DNA from: SIG603 sp964369225
GTDB taxonomy: Bacteria > Bacillota > Clostridia > Oscillospirales > Acutalibacteraceae
Assembly: GCA_964369225.1 (NCBI GenBank)
Contig: CAYJER010000006.1
Coordinates: forward strand, 18,980 to 82,979
Direction: 5' to 3'
Length of the DNA: 64,000 nt
The position numbers and the translations under genes are program-made. Position 1 is the first letter of the stretch, and every line of letters begins with the position of its first letter. The notes under the pieces were generated by a model. It did no database searches. It saw only the letters and a program-made list of their open reading frames with translations, and was not told the DNA's origin. Below, piece after piece: positions 35,980 through 43,910 of the stretch.

Positions 35980-36384
35980 TTCTTTTGTTATTTTCTTAAT
36001 TAATTATTCTGCCAATTATACAATAACATATTTTTTTGAATAATGCAAGTTTTTTACTTAATTTCTCCAACTATAACATTTTTGTACTATATATTTTATA
36101 TAGTTTTAACAATAAATTAACTTTGGTTGGTTTTATCCGTATTTTACACTTTTCACGGCATAATTATAACCAAAATTAGTTCATTTTTCTGTCGGTTTTT
36201 CTGTGTTTGTATTAAAAAATTGTAAATATTTTAGTTTTATATCTTTAATTATAGGGTTATAATTAAACGTATTATATAGTTATTTATTAAAATTCTAATG
36301 ACTTTACAAAAAATTTACAATTTATGGCGAAAATATTCCGTTTTGTACTACACTTCTCAATTCTCTTACTGCACTGCTAAACAC
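35980..36384. other. AT-rich intergenic region between divergent genes
   Basis: About 400 bp with no reading frame carrying a ribosome site and no dispersed repeat, unlike most long gaps here. It separates the divergent glg operon and sulfatase gene and should contain their control sites. No operator is recognised. Confidence 0.5.
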
Positions 36385-36413
36385 TTGACATTTTAGTATA
36401 TTATTGATAAAAT
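36385..36413 (+). promoter_or_regulatory. Promoter of the sulfatase gene
   Basis: TTGACA (36385-36390), 17 bp, TAAAAT (36408-36413). Confidence 0.75.
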
Positions 36414-36438
36414 TAAGCTAAAGAAAGGAGCTGATATT

Positions 36439-37779
36439 TTGTCTGTAAAAGAAAACATGAATGTCATAATGATAATGACAGATCAAATGCATAAATATGC
36501 ATTAGGAAAGGTTTCGGAATTTGTACAAACACCCAACCTTGATAAGTTAGCCGACGAAGGTACTTTGTTCACTAATTGTTATTCAAACAACCCTGTATGC
36601 ACACCTTTTAGGGGTCTTATTTTCTCTGGAAGACACTCTTCAAGGACAGGCTGCATGAACAATTGTTCATATTTATTAGAAGACGAAATTTGCCTAGGCG
36701 ATGAAATTGCTAAAATAGGATATGAGAGCAGTTTTATAGGTAAACTGCATTTAGGAGACAAAGACAACAAACCCGTTGAAAAACGTTTTTTTGCGGGAAA
36801 CAGACGCTTTTTAGGCTATCAATGTCACAACGGGTTTATAGGTGACATTGCCTTTTATGACGAGGACGGAAAAGAGAATAGATATTATGGACACAGGACA
36901 GATATAACCGCAAAACTTGCCGTTAATAGAATAAAGGAATTAGTAGACGAGGATAAAAACTTTGTAACGACAGTATTTTTCCAAGCTCCACATTATCCTG
37001 TTCAGCCGTCTGCTAAGTATGAAAGAATGTATGACGGAGTGGTTTTCCCTGAACCCGAGGAGTTTAGCTATATAGAGCCGTTCACAGGCACGGGCTCACC
37101 TCCTAGCCCATTGCCTATTGAGGATGACCCAGACTACCAACGCTACGGCGGAGACTTCCAAATGTATTGGAAGCTTTACTATGGAATGGTAAGCCAAATT
37201 GACGATAATGTAGGAAAGATACTTAAAAGCCTTGAGGAAATGGGTATTAGAGAAAACACCGCAATCATCTTTTCATCTGATCACGGTGATATGCAGGGTT
37301 CTCATGGTATGCTTAACAAGTGTATACCTTATGAGCGTTCTTGTGGAGTTCCACTTATTGTAAATGTTCCAAACATGAAGCAACGCAAAAAGGTAGATAC
37401 GATTGTTTCATCACTGGATTTCTACCCTACTTGTATGGATTTAGTTGGAGCTAAGTCAGAAAAGCAATTAGATGGTGTTAGCCTTATGAATTTATTAGCT
37501 GAAAATGGTGATATGAGCCACCCAGATGTATTTTGCGAGAATAATATTTTTCCAAATCATTGGATATCTATTAGAACACCACAATATAAGATGGTAATTA
37601 ACCGTGAGAGCCACGAGGTTCAGCTGTTGTTCGACATGATAAACGACAATACCGAGTCAAATAATTTAGCAAACAATAAAGATTATGAGCAAGTGCAAAA
37701 CTCATTGCTTAAAAAACTTAAGGCGTGGTATAAGGATGTAACCTCTGTGCCAGTTGAGTTTATGGAAGAGACGTTTTAG
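36439..37779 (+). CDS. Cysteine-type sulfatase
   Basis: 446 residues, starting at TTG with AAAGGAG 8 bases upstream. Alkaline-phosphatase-superfamily fold: the N-terminal MIMTDQMHKYALGKV and FSSDHGDMQGSHGM bind calcium. NPVCTPFRG holds the C-x-P-x-R signature at cysteine 54, which must be turned into formylglycine. No signal peptide is seen, so it probably acts in the cytoplasm on imported sulfated sugars or choline sulfate-type compounds; the substrate is unknown. The cysteine form needs an anaerobic sulfatase-maturing radical SAM enzyme, and none is in the window. It stands alone. Confidence 0.9.
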   Translation: MSVKENMNVIMIMTDQMHKYALGKVSEFVQTPNLDKLADEGTLFTNCYSNNPVCTPFRGLIFSGRHSSRTGCMNNCSYLLEDEICLGDEIAKIGYESSFIGKLHLGDKDNKPVEKRFFAGNRRFLGYQCHNGFIGDIAFYDEDGKENRYYGHRTDITAKLAVNRIKELVDEDKNFVTTVFFQAPHYPVQPSAKYERMYDGVVFPEPEEFSYIEPFTGTGSPPSPLPIEDDPDYQRYGGDFQMYWKLYYGMVSQIDDNVGKILKSLEEMGIRENTAIIFSSDHGDMQGSHGMLNKCIPYERSCGVPLIVNVPNMKQRKKVDTIVSSLDFYPTCMDLVGAKSEKQLDGVSLMNLLAENGDMSHPDVFCENNIFPNHWISIRTPQYKMVINRESHEVQLLFDMINDNTESNNLANNKDYEQVQNSLLKKLKAWYKDVTSVPVEFMEETF

Positions 37780-37784
37780 AACTT

Positions 37785-37826
37785 AGTGAAAAGTTTATGT
37801 TAAAATCCTTGCGGATTTTTTGATTA
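37785..37826. repeat. Short family-B repeat
   Basis: ACTTAGTGAAAAGTTTATGT then AAAATCCTTGCGGATTTTTT directly after the sulfatase stop codon. It carries only one heptamer and could also act as a terminator for the upstream gene. Confidence 0.75.
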
Positions 37827-37980
37827 AAGACGTGCCTCATATTATTGTAGGGGCGGATATTATCCGCCTAAAAAGTCGGTAATTTCGTATAAATTTCATA
37901 GGCGGATAATATCCGCCCCTACACGGTTTGTGAAATTTTACAAATTAAATTTAATCACAAAAACGTAAGAGGCACATCTG
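37827..37980. mobile_element. MITE-like element, arms CCTC type, shortened
   Basis: Left end AAGACGTGCCTC and right end TAAGAGGCACATCTG. The internal hairpin (37846-37923) is of the GGCGGATA type with spacer AAAAAGTCGGTAATTTCGTA. It is 154 bp, a little short, and its flanking nine-mers do not match, so it is an older or rearranged copy. Confidence 0.75.
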
Positions 37981-38091
37981 ATCAAAGGTCACTCCTACTA
38001 ACATTTGTGTATTTTCTATATTTTATAGTTCTGAAAATATGCAAGTTATATTTTCGACAAATTTTTACCAAAAATTACTAATTTATTATTA

Positions 38092-38118
38092 TTGAAATTT
38101 TTATTTATATGTTATAAT
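38092..38118 (+). promoter_or_regulatory. Possible promoter of the 114-residue gene
   Basis: TTGAAA (38092-38097) and TATAAT (38113-38118), 15 bp apart, shorter than ideal. Confidence 0.4.
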
Positions 38119-38155
38119 ATTATAGTAGTTAACCAACCAGAAATAGAGGTAATAT

Positions 38156-38500
38156 ATGAAATTATTTAATAAAAACATAGCAAAACTAAAAAAGCAATAT
38201 TCCATTAAAGAATTATACGAAAATATTAAGAATCAAGAATTTGTGGCAGGTATTCCATCGATTGTGAAGGTAGGGGCTACTAATTTAATTTATTTTAAGG
38301 CTTTTGACAGCGAAAATCAGATTGTTATTTCTGAGTCTTCTACAAATTCAAGCTTTCAGGTACTTATAATGCAAGGACTTAATGCCCAAAACCCACAAAA
38401 AGAAGATACCGCCCAAACGGACGGTAAATTTCAAAGTATTAAAGAATATGAAAAATCTTGTGCTTTAATTGCAAGACAACTAGAAAAATTAGGACTATAA
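38156..38500 (+). CDS. Hypothetical protein, 114 residues
   Basis: A soluble protein starting MKLFNKNIAKLKKQYSIKEL and ending SCALIARQLEKLGL. The middle has strand-like segments (GIPSIVKVGATNLIYFKAFD, ENQIVISESSTNSSFQVLIM) between two helices. AGAGG lies a few bases before the ATG. It is monocistronic. I do not recognise the family. Confidence 0.65.
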   Translation: MKLFNKNIAKLKKQYSIKELYENIKNQEFVAGIPSIVKVGATNLIYFKAFDSENQIVISESSTNSSFQVLIMQGLNAQNPQKEDTAQTDGKFQSIKEYEKSCALIARQLEKLGL

Positions 38501-38562
38501 AGGTAATTTAACTTTATCATTTTTTGTAACAATTTTAGTAAAAGGATATTTTTCAAACATAC

Positions 38563-38605
38563 AATCTTCATGAAGCCTTGGACATATTAAGACTTCATGA
38601 AGATT
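38563..38605. repeat. Inverted repeat downstream of two convergent genes
   Basis: AATCTTCATGAAG (38563-38575) pairs with CTTCATGAAGATT (38593-38605); each arm also contains the palindrome CTTCATGAAG. It lies between the convergent hypothetical gene and UPF0291 gene and may terminate one or both, though no T-run is present. Confidence 0.55.
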
Positions 38606-38606
38606 T

Positions 38607-38771
38607 TCACATCTTCTTAAATCCATCTAAGCTTTGTCTTAGATTTTTTTTATAGGCATCTATGTACTCACGTCTTAAAGCATCTCTCTCTATTAGTTCC
38701 TCAGCAGTAAGTTCAGATTCTTTAGCCTTTTTGGCTAGTTCGTTTATTCTATCGATTTTTTTTTGTTCCAT
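38607..38771 (-). CDS. UPF0291/DUF896 family protein, 54 residues
   Basis: Read by hand because it is short. It begins MEQKKIDRINELAKKAKESE and contains LTAEELIERDALRREYIDAY and NLRQSLDG, which match the DUF896 (UPF0291, YnzC-like) family almost position by position: a two-helix protein of Firmicutes linked in Bacillus to the SOS region. AAAGGAAA lies before the ATG. Function is unknown. Confidence 0.88.
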   Translation of the reverse strand: MEQKKIDRINELAKKAKESELTAEELIERDALRREYIDAYKKNLRQSLDGFKKM

Positions 38772-38795
38772 TTTTATTTTCCTTTTCTATTTTTA

Positions 38796-39001
38796 GTAGG
38801 GGCGGATTCCATACAGATGTGCCTCTTATGCAGTACCAATGTAGGGGCGAACCTATGTGTTCGCCCGAAAACTAGCAGTTTTTACTAAACCCACGGGCGA
38901 ACACATAGGTTCGCCCCTACATTAATTTGTGCGTTTTAACAAATTAAATTTAATCAAAAAAAACGTAATCAACACGTTTGGATTCCATATCCGCCCCTAC
39001 A
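38796..39001. mobile_element. 167-bp MITE-like element with exact 9-bp duplication
   Basis: The element spans 38814-38980 with ends CAGATGTGCCTCTTA and TAATCAACACGTTTG, two different arm types. GATTCCATA flanks it on both sides (38805-38813 and 38981-38989). Excising it restores GTAGGGGCGGATTCCATATC followed by CGCCCCTAC, a simple 12-bp-stem hairpin. The internal hairpin is of the GGGCGAAC type (38839-38921). Confidence 0.88.
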
Positions 39002-39069
39002 ATATTTTATCAAATTTAATTTTAACTATACCAACGTAATTATATACCTAAATCAAAATTTTTTCAATA

Positions 39070-39699
39070 CTATTTGAATAAATTATCGAGTGCATCTGTG
39101 GCTTTTTGCGCTTCGTCTTTGTACCCTTGCGCCACGTCTGTTCCGCTGTCTACAAAATTATCTGTTCCTAATATTGTCAAAAATACATATTGCCCGTTTG
39201 TGTAGACCCCTGAGGCTGTAACCTTGTCCGCAAAATCTTTATAATGCTCTTCGTCTAACAAAAGTTGTCGGTGATTTTCAAGCTGCATTTCTACGTCTAC
39301 CTCTTTGCCCTCTTTCGCCTTAACCGCTACAAATACATCAGGCACACTGTCATCAGAGCTTTTTTCTGCCCAAACTTCATCGTACATATCATCTTTTATA
39401 CCAAAGGTAGAGTAAATTTCATCCTCATCCATCTCTGTATCTGGGGCATAATCGTCACCATAAGCAAACTTTACAGCATCTGTGTACTTTACTAAAGAGT
39501 CTTGCAACATTGACGCTTCTTCGCTTTCTGTTGTGCTTTCTTCCATGCTCTCCTCCATACTTTCCTCCATACTTGACGGAGTTTGTGTAGGAGTGTTTGT
39601 AACATTTGGCTGTGAACTCTCTTCATCGCCACCGAAACAGGCAGTAAATGTGCTTGATATTAATAAGGCACAAAATATTATGCAAAATCTTTTTTTCAT
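39070..39699 (-). CDS. DUF4358 family lipoprotein
   Basis: 209 residues from the ATG at 39699 (AAAGGG nearby; the open frame runs 22 codons further). MKKRFCIIFCALLISSTFTAC ends in a lipobox. An acidic linker has four ESMEE-like repeats. The mature domain (about 85-209) has the DUF4358 look: YSTFGIKDDMYDEVWAEKSS, a DVFVAVKAKEGKEVDVEMQL strand-helix, and a final VYTNGQYVFLTIL strand before the C-terminal helix. Function is unknown; many clostridial DUF4358 proteins are single surface lipoproteins like this one. Confidence 0.78.
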   Translation of the reverse strand: MKKRFCIIFCALLISSTFTACFGGDEESSQPNVTNTPTQTPSSMEESMEESMEESTTESEEASMLQDSLVKYTDAVKFAYGDDYAPDTEMDEDEIYSTFGIKDDMYDEVWAEKSSDDSVPDVFVAVKAKEGKEVDVEMQLENHRQLLLDEEHYKDFADKVTASGVYTNGQYVFLTILGTDNFVDSGTDVAQGYKDEAQKATDALDNLFK

Positions 39700-39892
39700 A
39701 TTAAACCCTTTCTTAATAAACAATTTATTAGCAGTATTTTGCCACTCTATGTTTAGTTTATACATATAAACTAAATATTCTTTGTGAAATTTTTAGAAAT
39801 TTTTATATACTGTTGCATTATTTCAAAAATATGATACAATTATACTAATATAATTCAAACAATCAGAAAGGAATGTCACAAAAAAATGTGAT

Positions 39893-40252
39893 ATGGACAT
39901 AGCTATGAAAATTTTGGATGTAGCACAAATTCTTAAAGCAGATATACTGTTTGAGGGAGATTTAAATGAAGAGATAGCCACTGCTTGCGGAAGTGACATG
40001 ATGAGCGATGTTTTGGCGTTTGTTAAAGATCAATCTATGCTTTTAACTGGGCTTATGAACTCGCAAGTTATAAGAACTGCCGAGATGATGGATATGCACT
40101 GCGTGGTATTTATCAGAGGCAAAAAGGTAGATCCTCAAATTTTAGAATTGGCAAAAGAGAAAAACATAACTGTTTTAGCATCGCCTTACAGAATGTTTAC
40201 AGCCTGTGGTCTACTTTATTCAGCAGGACTTACAGGAGGTTGTAACGTATGA
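39893..40252 (+). CDS. DRTGG-domain protein, first of a redox-signalling cluster
   Basis: 119 residues (MKILDVAQILKADILFEGDL...LTGLMNSQVIRTAEMMDMHC). The fold matches DRTGG domains, which often sit beside CBS or phosphotransacetylase modules and are thought to bind small ligands. The start is uncertain: AAAGGA at 39867-39872 is 20 bases before the ATG at 39893, and an ATG at 39905 is also possible; a 9-codon frame starts at 39873 between them. Four more genes follow with 4-base overlaps or short gaps, so all five are probably one operon. Confidence 0.82.
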   Translation: MDIAMKILDVAQILKADILFEGDLNEEIATACGSDMMSDVLAFVKDQSMLLTGLMNSQVIRTAEMMDMHCVVFIRGKKVDPQILELAKEKNITVLASPYRMFTACGLLYSAGLTGGCNV

Positions 40253-40674
40253 GTTTAATGGAAATGAATTACACCGTTCCAGGGGATGATTTTACAAGAG
40301 CTGGCGAGGCGTCTTCTGATGTTAAAAAAAGACTTAAGAAGATAGGTTTTTCTTCTGATGTAATTAGACGAGTTGCAATAGCCATGTACGAGGGTGAAAT
40401 AAACATGGTTATACACGCAAACGGAGGAGTAGCTACAGTTGATGTAGACAGCGACAAGATAATAGTTATCTTAAAAGATGAGGGTCCTGGTATTCCAGAC
40501 ATAAAAAAAGCTATGCAGGCTGGCTTTTCAACTGCGCCTGACAAAATTCGTTCTTTAGGCTTTGGGGCGGGCATGGGCTTGCCAAATATGGAAAAATATA
40601 CCGACAATATGCAGATAGAATCAGAGGTCGGCAAGGGTACTACTGTCACCATGACAATAAATTTAGATACATAA
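40249..40674 (+). CDS. GHKL ATPase of the anti-sigma/serine kinase type
   Basis: 141 residues. The N box is RVAIAMYEGEINMVIHA (E and N positions of RsbW/SpoIIAB-like proteins), the G1 box is KDEGPGIPDIKKAM, and G2 is GFGAGMGLPNME. AGGAGG lies 9 bases before the ATG and the start overlaps the previous stop by 4 bases (ATGA). RsbW-like proteins phosphorylate or hold partner proteins; here the partners are likely the DRTGG and iron-sulfur neighbours, which is inference. Confidence 0.85.
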   Translation: MSLMEMNYTVPGDDFTRAGEASSDVKKRLKKIGFSSDVIRRVAIAMYEGEINMVIHANGGVATVDVDSDKIIVILKDEGPGIPDIKKAMQAGFSTAPDKIRSLGFGAGMGLPNMEKYTDNMQIESEVGKGTTVTMTINLDT

Positions 40675-40687
40675 AGGTGTGATTTAC

Positions 40688-41953
40688 ATGGAATTTTTTC
40701 ATTCCGTCACACTGGTAGAAGACAAGTGTGTCGGTTGTACTAATTGCATAAAACGATGTCCAACAGAAGCAATTAGAGTTAGAAATAAAAAGGCAGAAAT
40801 AATAAAGGAAAGATGTATAGATTGCGGAGAATGTATAAGAGTATGTCCTCATCACGCTAAACGATCTAAGTATTCTAATATTTCTGAAATTAAAAAATAT
40901 AAATATAAAATCGCCTTGCCAGCCCCTACACTGTACGGTCAGTTTAATAATTTAGACGACATCGACTATGTACTGAACGGACTTATAGCTCAAGGCTTTG
41001 ACAAGGTTTTCGAGGTTTCGGCAGCCGCTGAACTCGTAAGCGCATACACAAGAGAATTAATAGCCAGTAATACTCTTAAAAAACCTATCATAAGTTCTGC
41101 ATGTCCTGCTATTGTAAGGCTTATAAGGGTTAGATTTCCTGAACTTTGCGAGAATGTTCTTCCGCTTAACTCACCAATGGAGATAGCTGCAAGATACGCT
41201 AAAAAACAAGCGGTTGATAACACAGGTCTTAGTGAAGAAGAAATAGGTTGTTTCTTTATAACCCCATGTCCAGCAAAGGTTACAGAGATTAACTCGCCAA
41301 CTAATTCAGATAAATCCGCTGTAAACGCCGCCATCGCAATAAGTGAGATATACCCAGATTTATCCTCTAAAATGGATAAACTTAAAACTCTTAAACCTCT
41401 TGCCCACAGTGGACTTATAGGTGTTAGCTGGGCAACTAGTGGCGGAGAAAGCGCTGCACTACTTAAAGATAAATATTTAGCGGCAGACGGTATTGAAAAT
41501 GTTATTAGAATTTTAGAAGAAATAGAAGACGAGAGAATTGGCGACCTTGATTTTATAGAACTTAACGCCTGCACAGGCGGCTGTGTCGGTGGTGCTTTGT
41601 GTGTTGAAAACCCATATATCGCAAAGGCAAGAATACAAAAACTGCGTAAATATCTTCCTGTTTCAGAAAATCATATAAAAAATACAGATCCTACAGATCT
41701 ACTCAAATGGGATAAAGACTTACAATATTCAGATGTATGGGCGCTTTCTAGCAATGTTAGAGAAGCTATGGCACTACTAATGAAAATTGATGAGCAAGAA
41801 AAACTTTTGCCCGGCCTTGACTGTGGCGCTTGTGGAAGTCCTAACTGCAAAAGCTTTGCAGAAGATGTTGTAAAAGGAAACTGTGAAATGCTTGATTGTG
41901 TAATTCTTTTAAAAGAAAAAATACAAGACGAATTGAAAAGTGGCGAAAAGTAA
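40688..41953 (+). CDS. [FeFe]-hydrogenase-like iron-sulfur protein, sensory type
   Basis: 421 residues from the ATG at 40688 (AAAGGTG 8 bases upstream; a GTG at 40679 is the alternative). Two [4Fe-4S] ferredoxin motifs come first (CVGCTNCIKRCP and CIDCGECIRVCP). The hydrogenase signatures are L1 ISSACPAIV, L2 ITPCPAKVTE and L3 ELNACTGGCVGG. In L1 the first cysteine of the usual TSCCP, the proton-relay residue, is alanine, while the cluster cysteines remain; this is seen in putatively sensory, low-activity groups. A C-terminal CGACGSPNCKSFAEDV motif binds another cluster. It probably senses redox state or H2 and signals through the adjacent ATPase. Confidence 0.85.
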   Translation: MEFFHSVTLVEDKCVGCTNCIKRCPTEAIRVRNKKAEIIKERCIDCGECIRVCPHHAKRSKYSNISEIKKYKYKIALPAPTLYGQFNNLDDIDYVLNGLIAQGFDKVFEVSAAAELVSAYTRELIASNTLKKPIISSACPAIVRLIRVRFPELCENVLPLNSPMEIAARYAKKQAVDNTGLSEEEIGCFFITPCPAKVTEINSPTNSDKSAVNAAIAISEIYPDLSSKMDKLKTLKPLAHSGLIGVSWATSGGESAALLKDKYLAADGIENVIRILEEIEDERIGDLDFIELNACTGGCVGGALCVENPYIAKARIQKLRKYLPVSENHIKNTDPTDLLKWDKDLQYSDVWALSSNVREAMALLMKIDEQEKLLPGLDCGACGSPNCKSFAEDVVKGNCEMLDCVILLKEKIQDELKSGEK

Positions 41954-41973
41954 AAAGAGAAAGGACATTCACT

Positions 41974-42303
41974 ATGACAGTTAAAGAGATAGCTGAAAAT
42001 TTAGGGTTTAAACTTTTAGCCGGAGAAGACGGCATAGAAAACGAGGTTGAAGGAGTGTATACCTGTGATTTATTAAGTTGGGTCATGGGTTATGCAAAAG
42101 AAGAACATATGTGGTTTACAGTTATGGGTAACTTAAATTCTATTGCTGTTGCAAGCCTTAGAGATATAAGCGCAATAGTTTTAACAGAGAATGCAAGCCT
42201 TGACGACAACGCAAAATCAAAGGCGGATCAAATTGGTATGCCTGTATATGTTACCGATAAAGACAGCGCTAGTGCGGTCATAGCTGTCAATGCCTTGCTA
42301 TGA
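41974..42303 (+). CDS. Second DRTGG-domain protein
   Basis: 109 residues from the ATG at 41974 (AGAAAGGAC upstream; the frame opens 26 codons earlier inside the previous gene). MTVKEIAENLGFKLLAGEDG and VEGVYTCDLLSWVMGYAKEE are typical of the second DRTGG type in this conserved cluster. It overlaps the PHP gene by 4 bases (ATGA). Confidence 0.83.
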   Translation: MTVKEIAENLGFKLLAGEDGIENEVEGVYTCDLLSWVMGYAKEEHMWFTVMGNLNSIAVASLRDISAIVLTENASLDDNAKSKADQIGMPVYVTDKDSASAVIAVNALL

Positions 42304-43007
42304 AATATAACTACGACCTACATATTCATTCGGCTCTCTCCCCTTGTGGCGACGACGAGATGACACCGAATAATATTGCAAATATGTTAAAACTTGTAGG
42401 CTGTGACATTATTGCAGTATCAGACCATAACTCATGTAAAAATTCCTCTGCCGTTATTAAAGTGGCAGAGGACATTGGCTTGCTTTGTGTGCCGGCTATG
42501 GAGCTTTGCACTTGTGAGGAGGCCCATGTTTTGTGCCTTTTTAATGAACTTAAATCTGCTTTAGCTTTTGACGAGCTTGTATACAGTAAAATTCCAAATA
42601 TTAAAAACAAACCACAGGTTTTCGGAAATCAACTTATTATAGATGAAAACGACAAAATCACAGGCATAGAAGAAAAACTTCTAATAACTGCCTGTGAATT
42701 AAGTGCAGAAGAATTGGTTTCAGTTTTAAAGGAGTATGGCGGAATTGCTATTCCTGCACATATAGACAAAAGCTCATACAGCCTTTTATCTAGTTTGGGA
42801 TTTATCCCCAAAGAATTTGGTTTTATAAATTACGAGGTTTCAAAAAAGACAGATATTGATATTTTTAGATCTCAACACCCTGAATATAAAAACATAATTC
42901 AAAATTCCGACTCACATTACCTAGAGAATATCCCTGATACTTTTTCTGAAATAGAGCTTGATAATCTTAGTATTAAGTCTCTGTTAAACAAGTTAATGTT
43001 AGAATAA
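42300..43007 (+). CDS. PHP-domain phosphoesterase
   Basis: 235 residues. Metal-binding motifs of the PHP fold are visible: YDLHIHSALSPCGDDEMTP, DIIAVSDHNSCKNSSAV, PAMELCTCEEAHVL, AIPAHIDKSS and NSDSHYLEN. It probably hydrolyses a phosphoester with two or three metal ions; the substrate is unknown. No clear ribosome site lies before its start, so it depends on coupling to the DRTGG gene. It ends the five-gene operon. Confidence 0.87.
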   Translation: MKYNYDLHIHSALSPCGDDEMTPNNIANMLKLVGCDIIAVSDHNSCKNSSAVIKVAEDIGLLCVPAMELCTCEEAHVLCLFNELKSALAFDELVYSKIPNIKNKPQVFGNQLIIDENDKITGIEEKLLITACELSAEELVSVLKEYGGIAIPAHIDKSSYSLLSSLGFIPKEFGFINYEVSKKTDIDIFRSQHPEYKNIIQNSDSHYLENIPDTFSEIELDNLSIKSLLNKLMLE

Positions 43008-43044
43008 AATTATTGTGGTTTTCATTTAAATAAATTTACAAATT

Positions 43045-43075
43045 AATGTAGGGGCGGATATTATCCCCAGCTTGT
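43045..43075. repeat. Hairpin fragment
   Basis: AATGTAGGGGCGGATATTAT then CCCCAGCTTG: the left arm of a GGCGGATA-type hairpin, cut off in its palindrome. The remaining gap to 43188 has no gene. Confidence 0.7.
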
Positions 43076-43188
43076 CGAAAAAGGGTTTCTCTTCAAAATA
43101 TTGCACAAAATAAAAATGTTGCTTGTCATCTAGTAATACTTTTTAGTATTTCTGGTTTATAAAAAACTCGTTAAACCGCACAAATTAA

Positions 43189-43268
43189 TGTAGGGGACGG
43201 GTTTTCCGTCCCGAAAAAACTAGCGGTTTCAGCTAAATTTCCACGGGACGGAAAACCCGTCCCCTACA
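43189..43268. repeat. Intact hairpin element, GGGACGG type
   Basis: 80 bp from TGTAGGGGACGGGTTTTCCG to AAAACCCGTCCCCTACA. The arms pair perfectly with each other, and each is self-complementary (GGGACGG...CCGTCCC). Confidence 0.88.
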
Positions 43269-43325
43269 TTGTATTTCATTAATTTATGCGTTTTGACAAA
43301 ACAGTGTTTTTAGTTTTAGATTATT

Positions 43326-43388
43326 CTACAGTCTCCTACAGTCTCCTACAGTCTCCTGCGGATATTATCCGCCCCTACATGGCTAAAT
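43326..43388. repeat. Three 10-bp tandem units fused to a hairpin arm
   Basis: CTACAGTCTC occurs three times in a row (43326-43355), followed by CTGCGGATATTATCCGCCCC and TACAT, the right arm of a GGCGGATA-type hairpin. Confidence 0.85.
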
Positions 43389-43904
43389 TCTTCTCATTTC
43401 TTTAACTCTTTTTACCATATAAACATGCAAATCTTTGTCAGCTAAAATTTCACTTTCATTTTCAACTAAATCCTGTCCACTCCAAATTCCTGAACCGTCA
43501 AGGTAGTATCCCCTGTTTGAAAATACCTTGTGAACAAACCCATATTTACTTAAAATAGGCATTTTAACCGACAAATAATCGCTGAACTTATAGGCTTCAC
43601 TCTCACAACGCTTTATAAGATCAGACCCTATTTTATGCCCTCTGAATTTATCAAACACAAATATGTCTGTGAGTTCAGGGATTGCTGTATATTTAGATAT
43701 TTCTTTTTTCTTTGTAAAAATCATTGTGGCGTACCCTAGTATTTCGCCTTCATATTCAGCTATAAAAACTTTTCTCTCTTTTTTTTGTTGCTCTGAATAA
43801 TAGGCTAAAAACACACGTTCGTCTAATTTTTCACCTTGCCTTTTAAAGGCATAGAAAAGTGGCTTAGAGTCGTCACGCTTTAAGCCTCTTATGTTATATA
43901 TCAT
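43383..43904 (-). CDS. GNAT-family N-acetyltransferase
   Basis: 173 residues. GNAT motif A is seen as TDIFVFDKFRGHKIGSDLIK (R/Q-x-x-G-x-G/A with HKIGSDL), preceded by the core strands AEYEGEILGYATMIFT. It starts 6 bases after prfB with no strong ribosome site, so it is probably coupled. The fit to motif A is good; the acceptor (amine, ribosomal protein or metabolite) is unknown. Its stop codon lies at the very edge of a dispersed hairpin fragment. Confidence 0.85.
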   Translation of the reverse strand: MIYNIRGLKRDDSKPLFYAFKRQGEKLDERVFLAYYSEQQKKERKVFIAEYEGEILGYATMIFTKKKEISKYTAIPELTDIFVFDKFRGHKIGSDLIKRCESEAYKFSDYLSVKMPILSKYGFVHKVFSNRGYYLDGSGIWSGQDLVENESEILADKDLHVYMVKRVKEMRRI

Positions 43905-43910
43905 AGTCGT

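Noticed and set aside
36439..37779. Phosphonate monoester hydrolase or alkaline phosphatase
   Set aside because: The CTPFR motif in its context fits a cysteine-type sulfatase better; related phosphonate hydrolases share the fold, so the substrate stays open.
40990..41574. Minus-strand 194-codon frame over the hydrogenase-like gene
   Set aside because: Shadow of a conserved plus-strand gene; no ribosome site and no recognisable motifs.
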